64,000 nt of DNA, taken from assembly GCF_013204855.1 (NCBI RefSeq), contig NZ_JABMKZ010000010.1, forward strand, positions 124,001 through 188,000, read 5' to 3'. The position numbers and the translations under genes are program-made. Below are positions 36,542 to 49,247 of this stretch, piece by piece; position 1 is the stretch's first letter, and each line of letters starts with the position of its first letter. The notes below the pieces were generated by a model, which saw nothing but the letters and a program-made list of their open reading frames with translations, had not been told where the DNA came from and ran no database searches. The DNA is from Paenibacillus alba. Lineage in GTDB: Bacteria; Bacillota; Bacilli; Paenibacillales; NBRC-103111.

Positions 36542-36580
36542 AAAAAATGCCTGCCCCCCTTCAGGGACAGGTGCATTTTT
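36542..36580 (-). terminator. Terminator after the response-regulator gene
   Basis: Minus-strand AAAAATGCACCTGTCCC...GGGGCAGGCATTTTTT hairpin. It separates the regulator pair from the importer genes, which therefore need their own promoter. Confidence 0.8.
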
Positions 36581-36594
36581 GTCTGGTTTTCTCG

Positions 36595-37782
36595 TCATTT
36601 TGTTTGAAGCCGATACTGGCCAGGCGTCAAGGAAGCGCTCTTTTTAAACCATTTGGAAAAATATTTGGCGTCATTAATGCCGACTTTCTCCGCAATTTCA
36701 TCTGCCCGGAACGAGGTGCTCCGCAGCAATGCTTTGGCCCTTTCCAATTTCCGGTCGGAAATAAATGAAATGATGCTGGACCCCGTCGCTTCCTTAAAAA
36801 TCGTGCTAAAATAACTGCGGCTTACGCCAATTTTGCTGGCAATATCGGCCGCCCGGAGATCCAGATACAGGTGCTGGTCGATATAGTCAATCGCGCTCAG
36901 AATATCCTCCTTATGCGCGTCATTAACCAGTTCGAACTCCTGTTCAATATGCTTCAGACGATGCAATCGATGTACGGATGACATCCACTGATCGGGGCTC
37001 GTGATGGGTCCTGCCTGCCTCCAACAGATGGAGCGGTTGTTGATTTTACTTCTCAGCAGCTCCTCACTGCAAGCCTGAAGACCTTGACTGCGGCAGAACA
37101 AGAAATAACTACCCTCGCTTTGCAGCAGCAGCATTTCCTCTTGTTCTGCAATGGTAAAGAATAATTCGCTTAATACATCAGACCGATTCAAAGGCGAATT
37201 CCCGCCTTGAAAGATATGGATCATGTAACCACCTTCTGTCATCCAATTCCATTCCTTCTCCAATCGGTGCATGAACTGATTTCTGGCCATCTGTTTCTTA
37301 TCAATAAGCCATTCATCCAATTCACTAAGCTCTACAGAAGGCTCATCAGGGGTTGCACCCGTTGGTTTAGACAACTGTTTGGCAATTTCTTGGTGCAGAC
37401 GATCCAAACACTCATCCAACTTCTGTTCATCCAGACTTGTTTTCACGATGTAATCCGTAATGCCAATCTGTATCCCTTGTTTGGCATATTCAAAATCTTT
37501 ATGGCAGCTCAGGAATAAAATCTTGGTATCTGGCGCTTCCGCTCTCACCTTCTGGGCGAGTTCAATGCCGCTCATCTCTGGCATCACAATGTCCGTAATA
37601 ACCACATGCGGCCGGTGTTCCAGAAACTTGTCCCAGCCTATACTTCCATTGGGCGCGTCATCAACGACGATCATATGATGCTTGGGCCAATCTGTTGTCA
37701 GGCGCAGTCCTTTGCGGACCAATTGTTCGTCATCGACAATGAGCACTTTAATGTAAGGTTCGTTTACAGTGTTTTCGGCCAT
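36595..37782 (-). CDS. YesN-type response regulator (receiver plus AraC HTH)
   Basis: 395 residues. The receiver (about 10-128) has acidic pocket VDDE, phosphoacceptor Asp64 (VVITDIVMPEM) and Lys in DYIVKTS. A middle linker leads to a C-terminal AraC HTH pair (IASKIGVSRSYFSTIFKEA, KVGINDAKYFSKWFKKS). It overlaps the kinase gene by 19 bases. It should activate the importer genes downstream and lacZ upstream, both preceded by a shared 18-base motif. Confidence 0.9.
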   Translation of the reverse strand: MAENTVNEPYIKVLIVDDEQLVRKGLRLTTDWPKHHMIVVDDAPNGSIGWDKFLEHRPHVVITDIVMPEMSGIELAQKVRAEAPDTKILFLSCHKDFEYAKQGIQIGITDYIVKTSLDEQKLDECLDRLHQEIAKQLSKPTGATPDEPSVELSELDEWLIDKKQMARNQFMHRLEKEWNWMTEGGYMIHIFQGGNSPLNRSDVLSELFFTIAEQEEMLLLQSEGSYFLFCRSQGLQACSEELLRSKINNRSICWRQAGPITSPDQWMSSVHRLHRLKHIEQEFELVNDAHKEDILSAIDYIDQHLYLDLRAADIASKIGVSRSYFSTIFKEATGSSIISFISDRKLERAKALLRSTSFRADEIAEKVGINDAKYFSKWFKKSASLTPGQYRLQTK

Positions 37783-39434
37783 TTTAACTTCACCTTTGTT
37801 CCTTTATTTCTTTCCGAATGGATAACTAATCCATAGGGTTCGCCAAAATGATGCTTAAACCGTTCATCCACATTTCTCATCCCCAATCCACCCGTTTTCC
37901 CTGGAATGACTTGACCTGTAGAAAGGAATGCCATATGTTCCGCTCGAATGCCAAGGCCGTCATCGACAATCTCTGCATGAATGTGATTATCCTTGGAACT
38001 AATCGTAAATGCGATATGACCTTGACCATCTATAAATCCGTGGAAAAAGATGTTCTCAAACAATGGCTGCAGCACCATACGCGGAACGAGGCGCTGCTCA
38101 AGATCAGGCTCGATCTGTAAGGAATACGTAAACACATCCCCATAGCGGTATCGCTGCATCTGCAAATAATGATGAATGATCTCAAGCTCCGTATGCAGGG
38201 GCACCAACACTTGCTTCACGTTAAAGCTGCCTTCCAGCACCGCCACCAGATGCTCCAGCATTTTGAGAATGTCTGTCTGACCGGCAAGCCGAGCCTTCCA
38301 CTGAATACTGTTTAAGGTATTGAATAATAAATGCGGATTAATCTGATAGTGAAGCGCTTTTAATTCGGCTTCGCTTTTGAGCTTCTCCGTCGTGCTGATC
38401 TCATCGATTAAATCCCTAATTTGGCCCGTCATCCGATTGAATGTCTCGCTCAGATAACCTAATTCGTCCGAAGCATAGATCGGTGTCTGAATCGAAAGCT
38501 CGCCTTGTCCGAACCTGCGCATAGATTGCGCCATCTTCTTGATCGGTTTCGTAATCTGGAAAGAGAAGAAGCCGGCCATCACAAGGCCAAGAACCAGACT
38601 CATCACAGCAATAAATAACGAATATTTCAAGATAATACGGGAAGATTCGAAGAATACAGGATATGGAATGCTGGCTTCCACCACCCAATTCTCCGATTCC
38701 AACGGCTTCGACCATACGATGTCATTCGCATGCGAGACATAAGAAGCGGATGTTTGCAGCACGATCCCCCCATCCAAATTGCGGACTTGCAAATGGCTTT
38801 TCGTGTCGTCTTCAAATGCCTTTAGTAGACTCATGATTGAATCCGCTTTCATATCGATCAGCATTTTACTTCGTGCAGGCAACCCATAATGATCCTTAAT
38901 AGGTAGTATTAAACTGATGACATCACCAGCAGGCGCAGAAGAATAATAATCTGGATGATGAATAAGAATGCGCTTACCTGATTGCAGCGACGCTTGCTGC
39001 CAAAAGTCAGAGTTCAGCAGCCGCTCCGTTACGATGCCATCGTTGCCCATGAATCTTCCATTCGGCGTTACCACATTCACACTTAATATATTGGTGTTCT
39101 CAAAAGAGGACATATACCGCTTTAATCCCTTTTCTTCTATATACTCACTATACGTAGCCGGTTCATGATCATCAATGACGATCGATGAGGAGATCAGGTA
39201 CGTTAATATATTTCCTGAAATATTATCCATTTGCTTTAAACTGGCATCCAGATGAAGCTTGAGCTGGTCTACCGCATAAAGTCCATAATTGCCAAACTGT
39301 TTATTCACAATCTCGGACGACTTATTGGTTGAAAAATAACAGAGCGTAAGTAATGGCAGGATCGCTACTATCAAGAAAAAAACAAGCAGTTTGGTGTTCA
39401 CGCTCTTATTCAACGGAAAATATTTGGATTTCAT
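37764..39434 (-). CDS. YesM-type sensor histidine kinase
   Basis: 556 residues from ATG 39434 (GAAGG upstream; the in-frame ATG at 39455 lacks a site). Membrane segments at about 16-36 and 280-305 flank an extracellular Cache-like sensor. HAMP (ITKPIKKMAQSMRRFGQG), His-kinase phosphoacceptor ALHYQINPHLLFNTLN (Leu where most family members have Phe) and an ATPase domain (DDGLGI, GGLGMRNVDERF) follow. It senses an external sugar and phosphorylates the adjacent regulator. Expression is probably separate from lacZ, as a terminator lies between. Confidence 0.88.
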   Translation of the reverse strand: MKSKYFPLNKSVNTKLLVFFLIVAILPLLTLCYFSTNKSSEIVNKQFGNYGLYAVDQLKLHLDASLKQMDNISGNILTYLISSSIVIDDHEPATYSEYIEEKGLKRYMSSFENTNILSVNVVTPNGRFMGNDGIVTERLLNSDFWQQASLQSGKRILIHHPDYYSSAPAGDVISLILPIKDHYGLPARSKMLIDMKADSIMSLLKAFEDDTKSHLQVRNLDGGIVLQTSASYVSHANDIVWSKPLESENWVVEASIPYPVFFESSRIILKYSLFIAVMSLVLGLVMAGFFSFQITKPIKKMAQSMRRFGQGELSIQTPIYASDELGYLSETFNRMTGQIRDLIDEISTTEKLKSEAELKALHYQINPHLLFNTLNSIQWKARLAGQTDILKMLEHLVAVLEGSFNVKQVLVPLHTELEIIHHYLQMQRYRYGDVFTYSLQIEPDLEQRLVPRMVLQPLFENIFFHGFIDGQGHIAFTISSKDNHIHAEIVDDGLGIRAEHMAFLSTGQVIPGKTGGLGMRNVDERFKHHFGEPYGLVIHSERNKGTKVKLKWPKTL

Positions 39435-39538
39435 CCTATCAGCCTTCTTCAACATGGAGTAAGAATAATCATCGAGTACCTCTATTTTATCACATTAAAT
39501 CGTGTTTATGGTATCCAACAAGGAGAATAGACAAACAA

Positions 39539-39569
39539 GTGTCCCCTAGGTCAGCAACTTTGGGGACAC
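39539..39569 (-). terminator. Terminator after lacZ
   Basis: GTGTCCCC and GGGGACAC arms, then TTGTTTGTCT on the minus strand. Confidence 0.7.
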
Positions 39570-39591
39570 TTCCATACGTATTTTATAGGAA

Positions 39592-42627
<3,036 letters not shown>

Positions 42628-42629
42628 TT

Positions 42630-42644
42630 AGTAAACGATTACAA
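42630..42644 (-). promoter_or_regulatory. CcpA cre site upstream of lacZ
   Basis: Minus strand TTGTAATCGTTTACT fits WTGNAANCGNWNNCW at every defined position, 27 bases before the chosen start. This suggests carbon catabolite repression by blocking transcription. Confidence 0.75.
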
Positions 42645-42684
42645 CCTACTCTCTCATCTTAGATGGAATGCGCCTATTTTCGCA

Positions 42685-42702
42685 CAGACATATGTTTGAA
42701 AA
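42685..42702 (-). promoter_or_regulatory. Candidate response-regulator site, copy 2
   Basis: Minus strand TTTTCAAACATATGTCTG, the partner of the motif at 36501-36518, 82 bases before the lacZ start. Confidence 0.5.
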
Positions 42703-42863
42703 TGGTGCATTCTTTTTCGAAATACGCAGGCCTATCTGATTCAAATGCCCATTATCGTTCTTTTGTTTGATTTATTCGTTCTTTTGTTTGAAGATGTGAC
42801 AATCCAATCGTTCCGATGGAGACTCTATCGAGGTCTTTCACTTTTCTATATGATAAAAAATAA

Positions 42864-42893
42864 ACCGCACCGAGCAATACGCTCGCATGCGGT
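42864..42893 (-). terminator. Terminator of the arabinoside operon
   Basis: Minus-strand ACCGCA-TGCGAGC...GCTCG-TGCGGT stem followed by TTATTTTTTATC, 40 bases after the GH43 stop. Confidence 0.85.
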
Positions 42894-42934
42894 CCAAAGC
42901 AAAATCCTTATCCTTCGGTGGTGCCGGGCTCACA

Positions 42935-45298
42935 CTAGTAACTCTTGTCAGTTACCGTCAGCGCTGAGATCGTCCAAGCCGTCGACGCGCCTCGCAAGCC
43001 TACGCGGCCATAAAGAAACGCATTCGGGTCCGTCCACTTCAAGATAGGCTCGTTGTTATCACCGGAGAAGACAGCAATTGATGCTCCTTTCAGCTTTACG
43101 GTAATTCTGCGGGTTTGACCAGGCTTAAACGCAAGGTAGCCCGATGCCGTATCCGCTGAATTTTCGTAACTTACCCGCCTCAAAATGACCCTGTCGTTAT
43201 GAAACGCCAGCGTGTAGCCCATGAAAGCATCTTTCACCTGATCCTTGAATTCAGACTCGTTCGTCGTCCGCAGCAGGACTCCTGCCTCATCCGCCGTTGC
43301 TTCTTTCTGGGTAACATCGAAGCTTACGGTGTAATCCGTCCAACCGGCATCACCGCCGAATCGATTGACAATACCAACGGCCGTCGGCTTGATGACCGAC
43401 TCCGCCTTCACGGGAACCGTCAGACTCGCTTCCACATACCTAAGCGTGATTTCGCCCTTCGCCCGGCGCAGTGACAGCCATTGCGGTCCTTTCTTCATCT
43501 CGAACTCACCCAGCGGTACTTTCGTCCACTCCGTATCGCCCGCAAATAAAGAAGCGTCAAGCTTAATCTCCTTAGTCGTGCCGTTTGATTCAATCACCAA
43601 CGTTGATCCCGCCGACGTTTTGGCTGCGTTAACCGAGAGCAGATAGCTGCCATCCTCACGAACATTTATCGGGAAGGAGAGGCCTTCGTCCTTGCTCGAC
43701 AAGAATACAGCATCACTGCCATCAGGCGTTATGCCAGATCGAATGCCTGGGTTTCCGTCACGAACGCCATGAACGGCTTCCAACGCGCCGGGCAGCGGTT
43801 TCATCACTTTCATATCGCTGCTGCCGTTCGCTTCATTCGCAAAGGCCGTGTAGTGCAGTTCCGGATTCACCCCTTGCCGCCAACCATATCCGATGCGGCC
43901 AGCCCTCCCGGCCATTGCGGGTTGCTCTACCTTGAGCAGCCCGTCCCAATAGAGCATCGTATCGGAGCTGCCCGACTCGATGCGGATCGTATGGAGCTTC
44001 GTCAGATCGGTCCCCTTCGGCAGCGGCTTCGTCGCAACAACCGTTTCGACGCCGTTCACGCGATCGATCAGTGAGAGTTCCATCGTCGCTTCATTCACAC
44101 GGGCTGTGCGGTAATTAGCCGAATTCTCGTATGCGAATATGGCATCCAGTGAAGAAATCGAACCAACACTTTGCACATCATTCAATTTGAAGTTGTATTC
44201 AGCTGTATATCGGCTGCCCGTGCCCGTTCGTGCCAACAGAGTCTCGACGCCCCCAGTTTGACTCGTTCTCTCCCACTTGTCACCGGATGGCGCAGCGCCT
44301 GGCGCATCCCAGAAAACCGGCATCCCGGGCGCTTCCTGCGGTGTCCCGTGCGTCGGCCCGAGAACGGACATCTTGTCACCATTGAATACGAGGCGATCCA
44401 GGTTCAGTTTTCGAACGGGAGGGCCTTCGGCAGAACGTCCGATCAGGTTGTGGTAGACGATATAATACGAATCCAGATCAGGACCCATGACCGTCGCACT
44501 GTGGCCAAGACCGTTGAAATCATCCGCAGTGGAAATCAGGATCGGGTTGTTCTCGGGAATTGTATAAGTTCCTATCGGAGAGTCATGATTTACCCCGTAA
44601 TTGACACGATAACCTTTGCTAAATATGTGATTGCCCGTGTAAGTTATGAAATAACGTCCATTTCGCTTGATGATCATCGAACCTTCTGTCCAATGTCCAA
44701 GCGAGGCGTTCAACTGTTTGTCCGTTTCGATTGTATACGGATCAGACATCAGGCTTGCCATAATGCCGCCGAATTTGGCATGGGTGAAATACCATTTCTC
44801 ATCATCGTCGATGAAAACAGAGCCATCGATCGTGAAACCGAGATTGTCTGTCTTCTTTAGGAACGGTCCTGTCGGCTTGTCGCTTTGCAGGACGTAATGT
44901 CCTTTACCCGCCGGAGAAGTGTACATATAGAACGATCCGTTCCAATAGACGACCTCCGGCGCGTAAGCTCCCTCACTGACAGCTTCCTCTGTTACCAAAC
45001 CTTCGTAGCGCCAATTCACAAGATCGTCAGAGCTCCATGCCTTGACCCCGACTCTGCGATCCTTCGTGCTGCAGTAGAGATAATATTTGCCGTCAAAGCG
45101 AAGAATGTAAGGATCCCCGATGCCATAATCCTCCCATTCCTGGTCCAATACGAACGGATTCTGGTAGGTCTGACGCAAGGCTATCTCCATCCTGTCCGCC
45201 CCTTTCTTTCCCCAAAGCTGCGGCTTTATCGCCAAAATCACTGAAAGAAGAACACACGCAGCCAACATAAATATCCATGTCTTCTTAATTTGCAGCAT
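42935..45298 (-). CDS. Membrane-anchored GH43 glycosidase (arabinosidase/xylosidase type)
   Basis: 787 residues. A hydrophobic segment at 8-24 without a clear cleavage site suggests anchoring outside the membrane. The five-bladed GH43 propeller (about 45-330) has all three acids: Asp62 (GIGDPYIL), Asp158 (TIDGSVF) and Glu205 (HWTEGSMI). The second half (about 340-787) is made of beta modules, probably carbohydrate-binding or laminin-G-like. It would trim arabinose or xylose from oligosaccharides at the cell surface. Last gene of the five-gene operon, 20 bases after the GH51 gene. Confidence 0.85.
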   Translation of the reverse strand: MLQIKKTWIFMLAACVLLSVILAIKPQLWGKKGADRMEIALRQTYQNPFVLDQEWEDYGIGDPYILRFDGKYYLYCSTKDRRVGVKAWSSDDLVNWRYEGLVTEEAVSEGAYAPEVVYWNGSFYMYTSPAGKGHYVLQSDKPTGPFLKKTDNLGFTIDGSVFIDDDEKWYFTHAKFGGIMASLMSDPYTIETDKQLNASLGHWTEGSMIIKRNGRYFITYTGNHIFSKGYRVNYGVNHDSPIGTYTIPENNPILISTADDFNGLGHSATVMGPDLDSYYIVYHNLIGRSAEGPPVRKLNLDRLVFNGDKMSVLGPTHGTPQEAPGMPVFWDAPGAAPSGDKWERTSQTGGVETLLARTGTGSRYTAEYNFKLNDVQSVGSISSLDAIFAYENSANYRTARVNEATMELSLIDRVNGVETVVATKPLPKGTDLTKLHTIRIESGSSDTMLYWDGLLKVEQPAMAGRAGRIGYGWRQGVNPELHYTAFANEANGSSDMKVMKPLPGALEAVHGVRDGNPGIRSGITPDGSDAVFLSSKDEGLSFPINVREDGSYLLSVNAAKTSAGSTLVIESNGTTKEIKLDASLFAGDTEWTKVPLGEFEMKKGPQWLSLRRAKGEITLRYVEASLTVPVKAESVIKPTAVGIVNRFGGDAGWTDYTVSFDVTQKEATADEAGVLLRTTNESEFKDQVKDAFMGYTLAFHNDRVILRRVSYENSADTASGYLAFKPGQTRRITVKLKGASIAVFSGDNNEPILKWTDPNAFLYGRVGLRGASTAWTISALTVTDKSY

Positions 45299-45318
45299 CC
45301 AGTTATCCTTTACTCCTG

Positions 45319-47331
45319 TTAGCGAGTGATTTCCAATACGTAGACGGATGACGCCCTCAGCTGACAGGTCACTTGAGATTTGGAAAATGATAATTCATGA
45401 CCTTCGCAGACCACAGAATTCGGGTTTTGCGCACTATTTATGCATTCATAATGATCCGCTGTTATTTCCAATAGATGGGCTTTGCCTGACTCGGCAAAGC
45501 CATCCAGCTGCACTTCCGTTAAGGTGTCTTCGAAGCCTCGATTCACTATGAAGATCGTCAGCTTATCTCCACTAACATTGGTACAAGCCACGACGTCCAA
45601 ATTCGGCAGGTCATCCAGTTTTGGCTCTGTAGACATAAGGCTATTCACTTTAAAGCTGCCGCATTCGGTATGACTCTGAACAACATAGCCCAAGTCTCTG
45701 TTTGCATACATTTTCATGACATAATAGGATGGAGTGCCATAAACGATTAAAGAGTTTTCGCTTCTGCCTGAGGACTTACCGCGAAACTGATCCGCATAGA
45801 AATCCCCTACTCGGATGCAGCCGCCAAGCCAGCCATTGACTAAGTCGGAAAAGCTGCCTATCTCGATCAAGTCGCTATTTCGGATAAACTCATTCAAATT
45901 GGCTGCAATGACAGCTGCTGCTTCAAGGGTATGTTCATTGGGAAGCCCCTTGCGCATGGTATTCGGATAGTACATCGTATTGTATTCCGTGATTGCCAAT
46001 TTCAGATGGGCATAACGGTTAGTAGAACTGAATATTTCTCTCAATTGCCTTACGGTTTCCCTCGTCCATTCCGGATAAGAGACCATCGCTTTATAACGTT
46101 CTTCTTTTGGCGTACGATCATTCATCCCAAATCGATTGTAACCGTGATATAAATGCAAAGTTAAATAATCAATGTGCTCTGCGGCTCGATCCAGCAGAGT
46201 CTTGTTCCAATCCATTTTGTCATCTCCGCAAGCGAGCAGCCTAATCTCGGGATCGCGTGCCTTCATGGATTGGGCAAATCGTATGTAGCGTTCTGCGAAT
46301 TGCTCAGCGCTGCAATGCCCGACCTGCCATGCTCCCCAAACTTCGTTGCCGATCTCCCAGTACTTCACGCCATACGGCTCGACGTGCCCATTAGCGGCCC
46401 GCAGTTTTCCCATAGGCGTATCCAAACCGCCATTACAATATTCAACCCACTCAGCCGCTTCTTCCGGTGTGCCTGAACCATCGTTTACACAAATAAGAGG
46501 CTCTACATTCAAATCACGGCAAAACGCAATAAACTCATCCGTGCCAAAATACTTATTCGTCCATCCACCCCATGCTTCATTGATGACGCTGGGGCGCTCA
46601 TATACAGGGCCAATAGCCTGCTGCCAATGATAGGCACTGATATAATTCCCTGCAAGCCGCATCATGCCGGCATTCAGGTCCCTGGTCATATCCATAACTT
46701 CCTTGCGAACATTGCCTGCACTGTCAGAAGGAAGCAGCGAAATATGATCCAGCCAAAGCATTCCCGTGGATACATGATCCCGCCAGCGCTCATGATCCGA
46801 TGGTACATATAATCGGAATTCCGCATGCTCGCAATCCCGCAATACCGTAAGACGAGATTCATAGTGCTTCCAGTTATGGCTTCCTATATTGATTCGAGTG
46901 GAACCAAGTACTTCTCCACTCTTCCTATCCACAATCTCTGCTGCAACGATCTTAATTTCGACAGAGGCTCTTGCATACAGAACCAAAGAATAGCCATCCC
47001 GATCCTGTTTGACAGCAATCGCTTGACTTATGCCTGCGTACGCCTCGTCGTCGCTATAAATTCGTACCAGCTGACTATGTCCAGAATGACGAGTAGCAGC
47101 GGGCTCGAGACCATATATTGTACTTTTCCCATTCGTATAAGGACGCCAGCTTCCGGAAAGCCCCCTATATGTCCCGTCCATACTTTCAAAATCCATATCC
47201 GTAAGCGGATAGGCCAACATAGCATCCATATGATCACGGATATCTTCCACAAAATGCCCGAATAGATAAGGATTAATTCTGTCATTACCGACTTGATTCT
47301 TATTCACCTGGATCTTAGCTCTTGCTTGCAT
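45319..47331 (-). CDS. abfA: GH51 alpha-L-arabinofuranosidase
   Basis: 670 residues, no signal peptide, so intracellular. A CBM4-like beta domain (about 50-205) lies in front of the TIM barrel. Proton donor Glu near 329 (WEIGNEVWG) and nucleophile Glu near 449 (AITEYNTM) are present; a beta C-terminal domain closes the protein. It releases arabinose from imported arabino-oligosaccharides. The extra N-terminal domain makes it longer than the roughly 500-residue Geobacillus-type enzymes. ATG 47331 is preferred (GGAAGGAAG upstream) over ATG 47352. Confidence 0.9.
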   Translation of the reverse strand: MQARAKIQVNKNQVGNDRINPYLFGHFVEDIRDHMDAMLAYPLTDMDFESMDGTYRGLSGSWRPYTNGKSTIYGLEPAATRHSGHSQLVRIYSDDEAYAGISQAIAVKQDRDGYSLVLYARASVEIKIVAAEIVDRKSGEVLGSTRINIGSHNWKHYESRLTVLRDCEHAEFRLYVPSDHERWRDHVSTGMLWLDHISLLPSDSAGNVRKEVMDMTRDLNAGMMRLAGNYISAYHWQQAIGPVYERPSVINEAWGGWTNKYFGTDEFIAFCRDLNVEPLICVNDGSGTPEEAAEWVEYCNGGLDTPMGKLRAANGHVEPYGVKYWEIGNEVWGAWQVGHCSAEQFAERYIRFAQSMKARDPEIRLLACGDDKMDWNKTLLDRAAEHIDYLTLHLYHGYNRFGMNDRTPKEERYKAMVSYPEWTRETVRQLREIFSSTNRYAHLKLAITEYNTMYYPNTMRKGLPNEHTLEAAAVIAANLNEFIRNSDLIEIGSFSDLVNGWLGGCIRVGDFYADQFRGKSSGRSENSLIVYGTPSYYVMKMYANRDLGYVVQSHTECGSFKVNSLMSTEPKLDDLPNLDVVACTNVSGDKLTIFIVNRGFEDTLTEVQLDGFAESGKAHLLEITADHYECINSAQNPNSVVCEGHELSFSKSQVTCQLRASSVYVLEITR

Positions 47332-47355
47332 GAACACAACGCTTCCTTCCATTCT

Positions 47356-48249
47356 TTATCCTTTTAATGAACCAATCATAACGCCCTTCACAAAATGCTT
47401 TTGTACAAAAGGATACATCAGCAGTACCGGCAAGCTGGAAATAATAATCACCACATATTTGATACTCTCAGCCAGCAGCACTTTGGATTCTAGTCCCACA
47501 TTGCTGTCAACTGCGTCTGCTTGGCTAACCATTAACACTTCACGCAGCACGAGCTGTAATGGATATAAATCCTTATTGCGTATATAAATTAAGGCATTGA
47601 AGTAGGAATTCCAGTGACCTACAGCGTAAAATAACACCATGACGGCCAATATCGGTTTGGATAAAGGCAATATGACATGCGTGAGCAGCTTCCAGTTGGA
47701 GCACCCGTCAATATGGGCGGCCTCCTGAATTTCCCATGGGATATTGGATTGAAAATAGGTTCTCATCACAATTAGGTTATAGGTGGCAATTGCACCCGGA
47801 ATTACTAACGCCCACATGGTGTTCACCATGCCTAAATTCTTAACAAGGAGATACGATGGAATGAGGCCGCCACTGAAAAACATCGTAAGCGTTACAAAAA
47901 ACATGATGCCTCCCCGCCCAGGCAGATCTGGTCTTGATAACGGATAGGCGGCTAAAGTCGTCATGATCAGATTGATCGCCGTTCCGATCAGCGTATACAC
48001 AATTGTATTTCCATATCCGTTCCATATCTGATTGTTATGAAATACATTCCTGTATGCCTCTAAAGTAATTTGTTTAGGCAGCAAGATCACTTCCCCATTC
48101 AGCACCAGTGCAGGGTCACTGAAGGATGCGCTGACGATAAAGAGCAGCGGATACAGCACGACTACAACAATTAGAACAGCCAATGCGCCCACGATGGCAT
48201 CGAATAGCTTTTCATCCGACTTCATTTTCTTGCGTGTTAGTTCCTTCAT
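47356..48249 (-). CDS. ABC sugar importer permease (LplC type)
   Basis: 297 residues, six hydrophobic segments, EAA loop QEAAHIDGCSNWKLLTHVI followed by LPLSKP. ATG 48249 has AAGGAGG 7 bases upstream; an ATG at 48297 lies inside the previous gene. Fourth cistron-to-cistron gap in this operon is 24 bases. Confidence 0.9.
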   Translation of the reverse strand: MKELTRKKMKSDEKLFDAIVGALAVLIVVVVLYPLLFIVSASFSDPALVLNGEVILLPKQITLEAYRNVFHNNQIWNGYGNTIVYTLIGTAINLIMTTLAAYPLSRPDLPGRGGIMFFVTLTMFFSGGLIPSYLLVKNLGMVNTMWALVIPGAIATYNLIVMRTYFQSNIPWEIQEAAHIDGCSNWKLLTHVILPLSKPILAVMVLFYAVGHWNSYFNALIYIRNKDLYPLQLVLREVLMVSQADAVDSNVGLESKVLLAESIKYVVIIISSLPVLLMYPFVQKHFVKGVMIGSLKG

Positions 48250-48262
48250 CACACGACCCTCC

Positions 48263-49219
48263 TTACCATAAGCTTGTCTCGGCCTTTTTACGAGCAAAGC
48301 GATTCACGAGCAGCAGCAGCGCAAGGTTAATGATAGAGTTAAACAGACCTATCGCAGCTGTATAGCTGTACTCCCCTTTTAAAATACCTGCCGAGTAAAC
48401 GAAGGTAGAAATGACATCGCTGGATTCCAAATTCAAATTATTTTGCATGAGCAAAATTTTCTCAAAACCGACATTCATGAAATGTCCTACATCGAGAATA
48501 AGCAAGATGACGATAACTGGGAGAATGCCTGGAATCGATACATGCCAAATGCGCCGTAACCGGCTTGCTCCATCCATTTTGGCCGCTTCATACAGCTGTG
48601 GATTGACACCGCTAAGGGCCGCAATATAAATAATCGATTGCCACCCCATATTTTGCCATATGTTGGACCCGATAAAGATGGACTTAAACCAGCCCGCTGA
48701 ATCGAGAAATCGTACCGGCGCTGCGCCAAATGCTGCAAGGATCGAATTAACGGGACCTCCTTGCGGAGATAAAAACAACTGCAGCATCCCTACCATAACA
48801 ACGATAGAAATAAAATGAGGGATGTACGTAATATTTTGCACGATCTTGCTGAAGGCTTTGTTGCGAATTTCGGTAATGATTAAAGCCAGTAGAATGGGAA
48901 TAGGAAAAGCAAACAATAGAGAGAACAAGTTAATCGAAATCGTGTTCCACAGCAGTCTCCAGAAATAATAAGATTCTATAAAGCGCTTGAAATGATCCAA
49001 ACCAACCCACGCGCTTCCGCTGATCCCTTTGGCTGGACTGAAGTTTCTGAAGGCAATTTGCAAGCCATACAAAGGTCCATAATGGAACACAAGGTACCAA
49101 ACGATAGGTATCAGCAGCATCAGATAGAGATCGTATCTGCTGGTTATTGATTTCAGGAGGCTGGAGCGCCTCGATTTGGATTGAGACGCAAGCGCCACCG
49201 TATTGGTCGTACTTTTCAT
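48263..49219 (-). CDS. ABC sugar importer permease (LplB type)
   Basis: 318 residues with a basic N-terminus, six hydrophobic segments and EAA loop YEAAKMDGASRLRRIW. ATG 49219 (GGAGGG 6 bases upstream) is chosen over 49273, which overlaps the binding-protein gene. Separated from the next permease by only 13 bases. Confidence 0.9.
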   Translation of the reverse strand: MKSTTNTVALASQSKSRRSSLLKSITSRYDLYLMLLIPIVWYLVFHYGPLYGLQIAFRNFSPAKGISGSAWVGLDHFKRFIESYYFWRLLWNTISINLFSLLFAFPIPILLALIITEIRNKAFSKIVQNITYIPHFISIVVMVGMLQLFLSPQGGPVNSILAAFGAAPVRFLDSAGWFKSIFIGSNIWQNMGWQSIIYIAALSGVNPQLYEAAKMDGASRLRRIWHVSIPGILPVIVILLILDVGHFMNVGFEKILLMQNNLNLESSDVISTFVYSAGILKGEYSYTAAIGLFNSIINLALLLLVNRFARKKAETSLW

Positions 49220-49247
49220 GTGCAGCCCTCCAGCCATCATGTCATGC

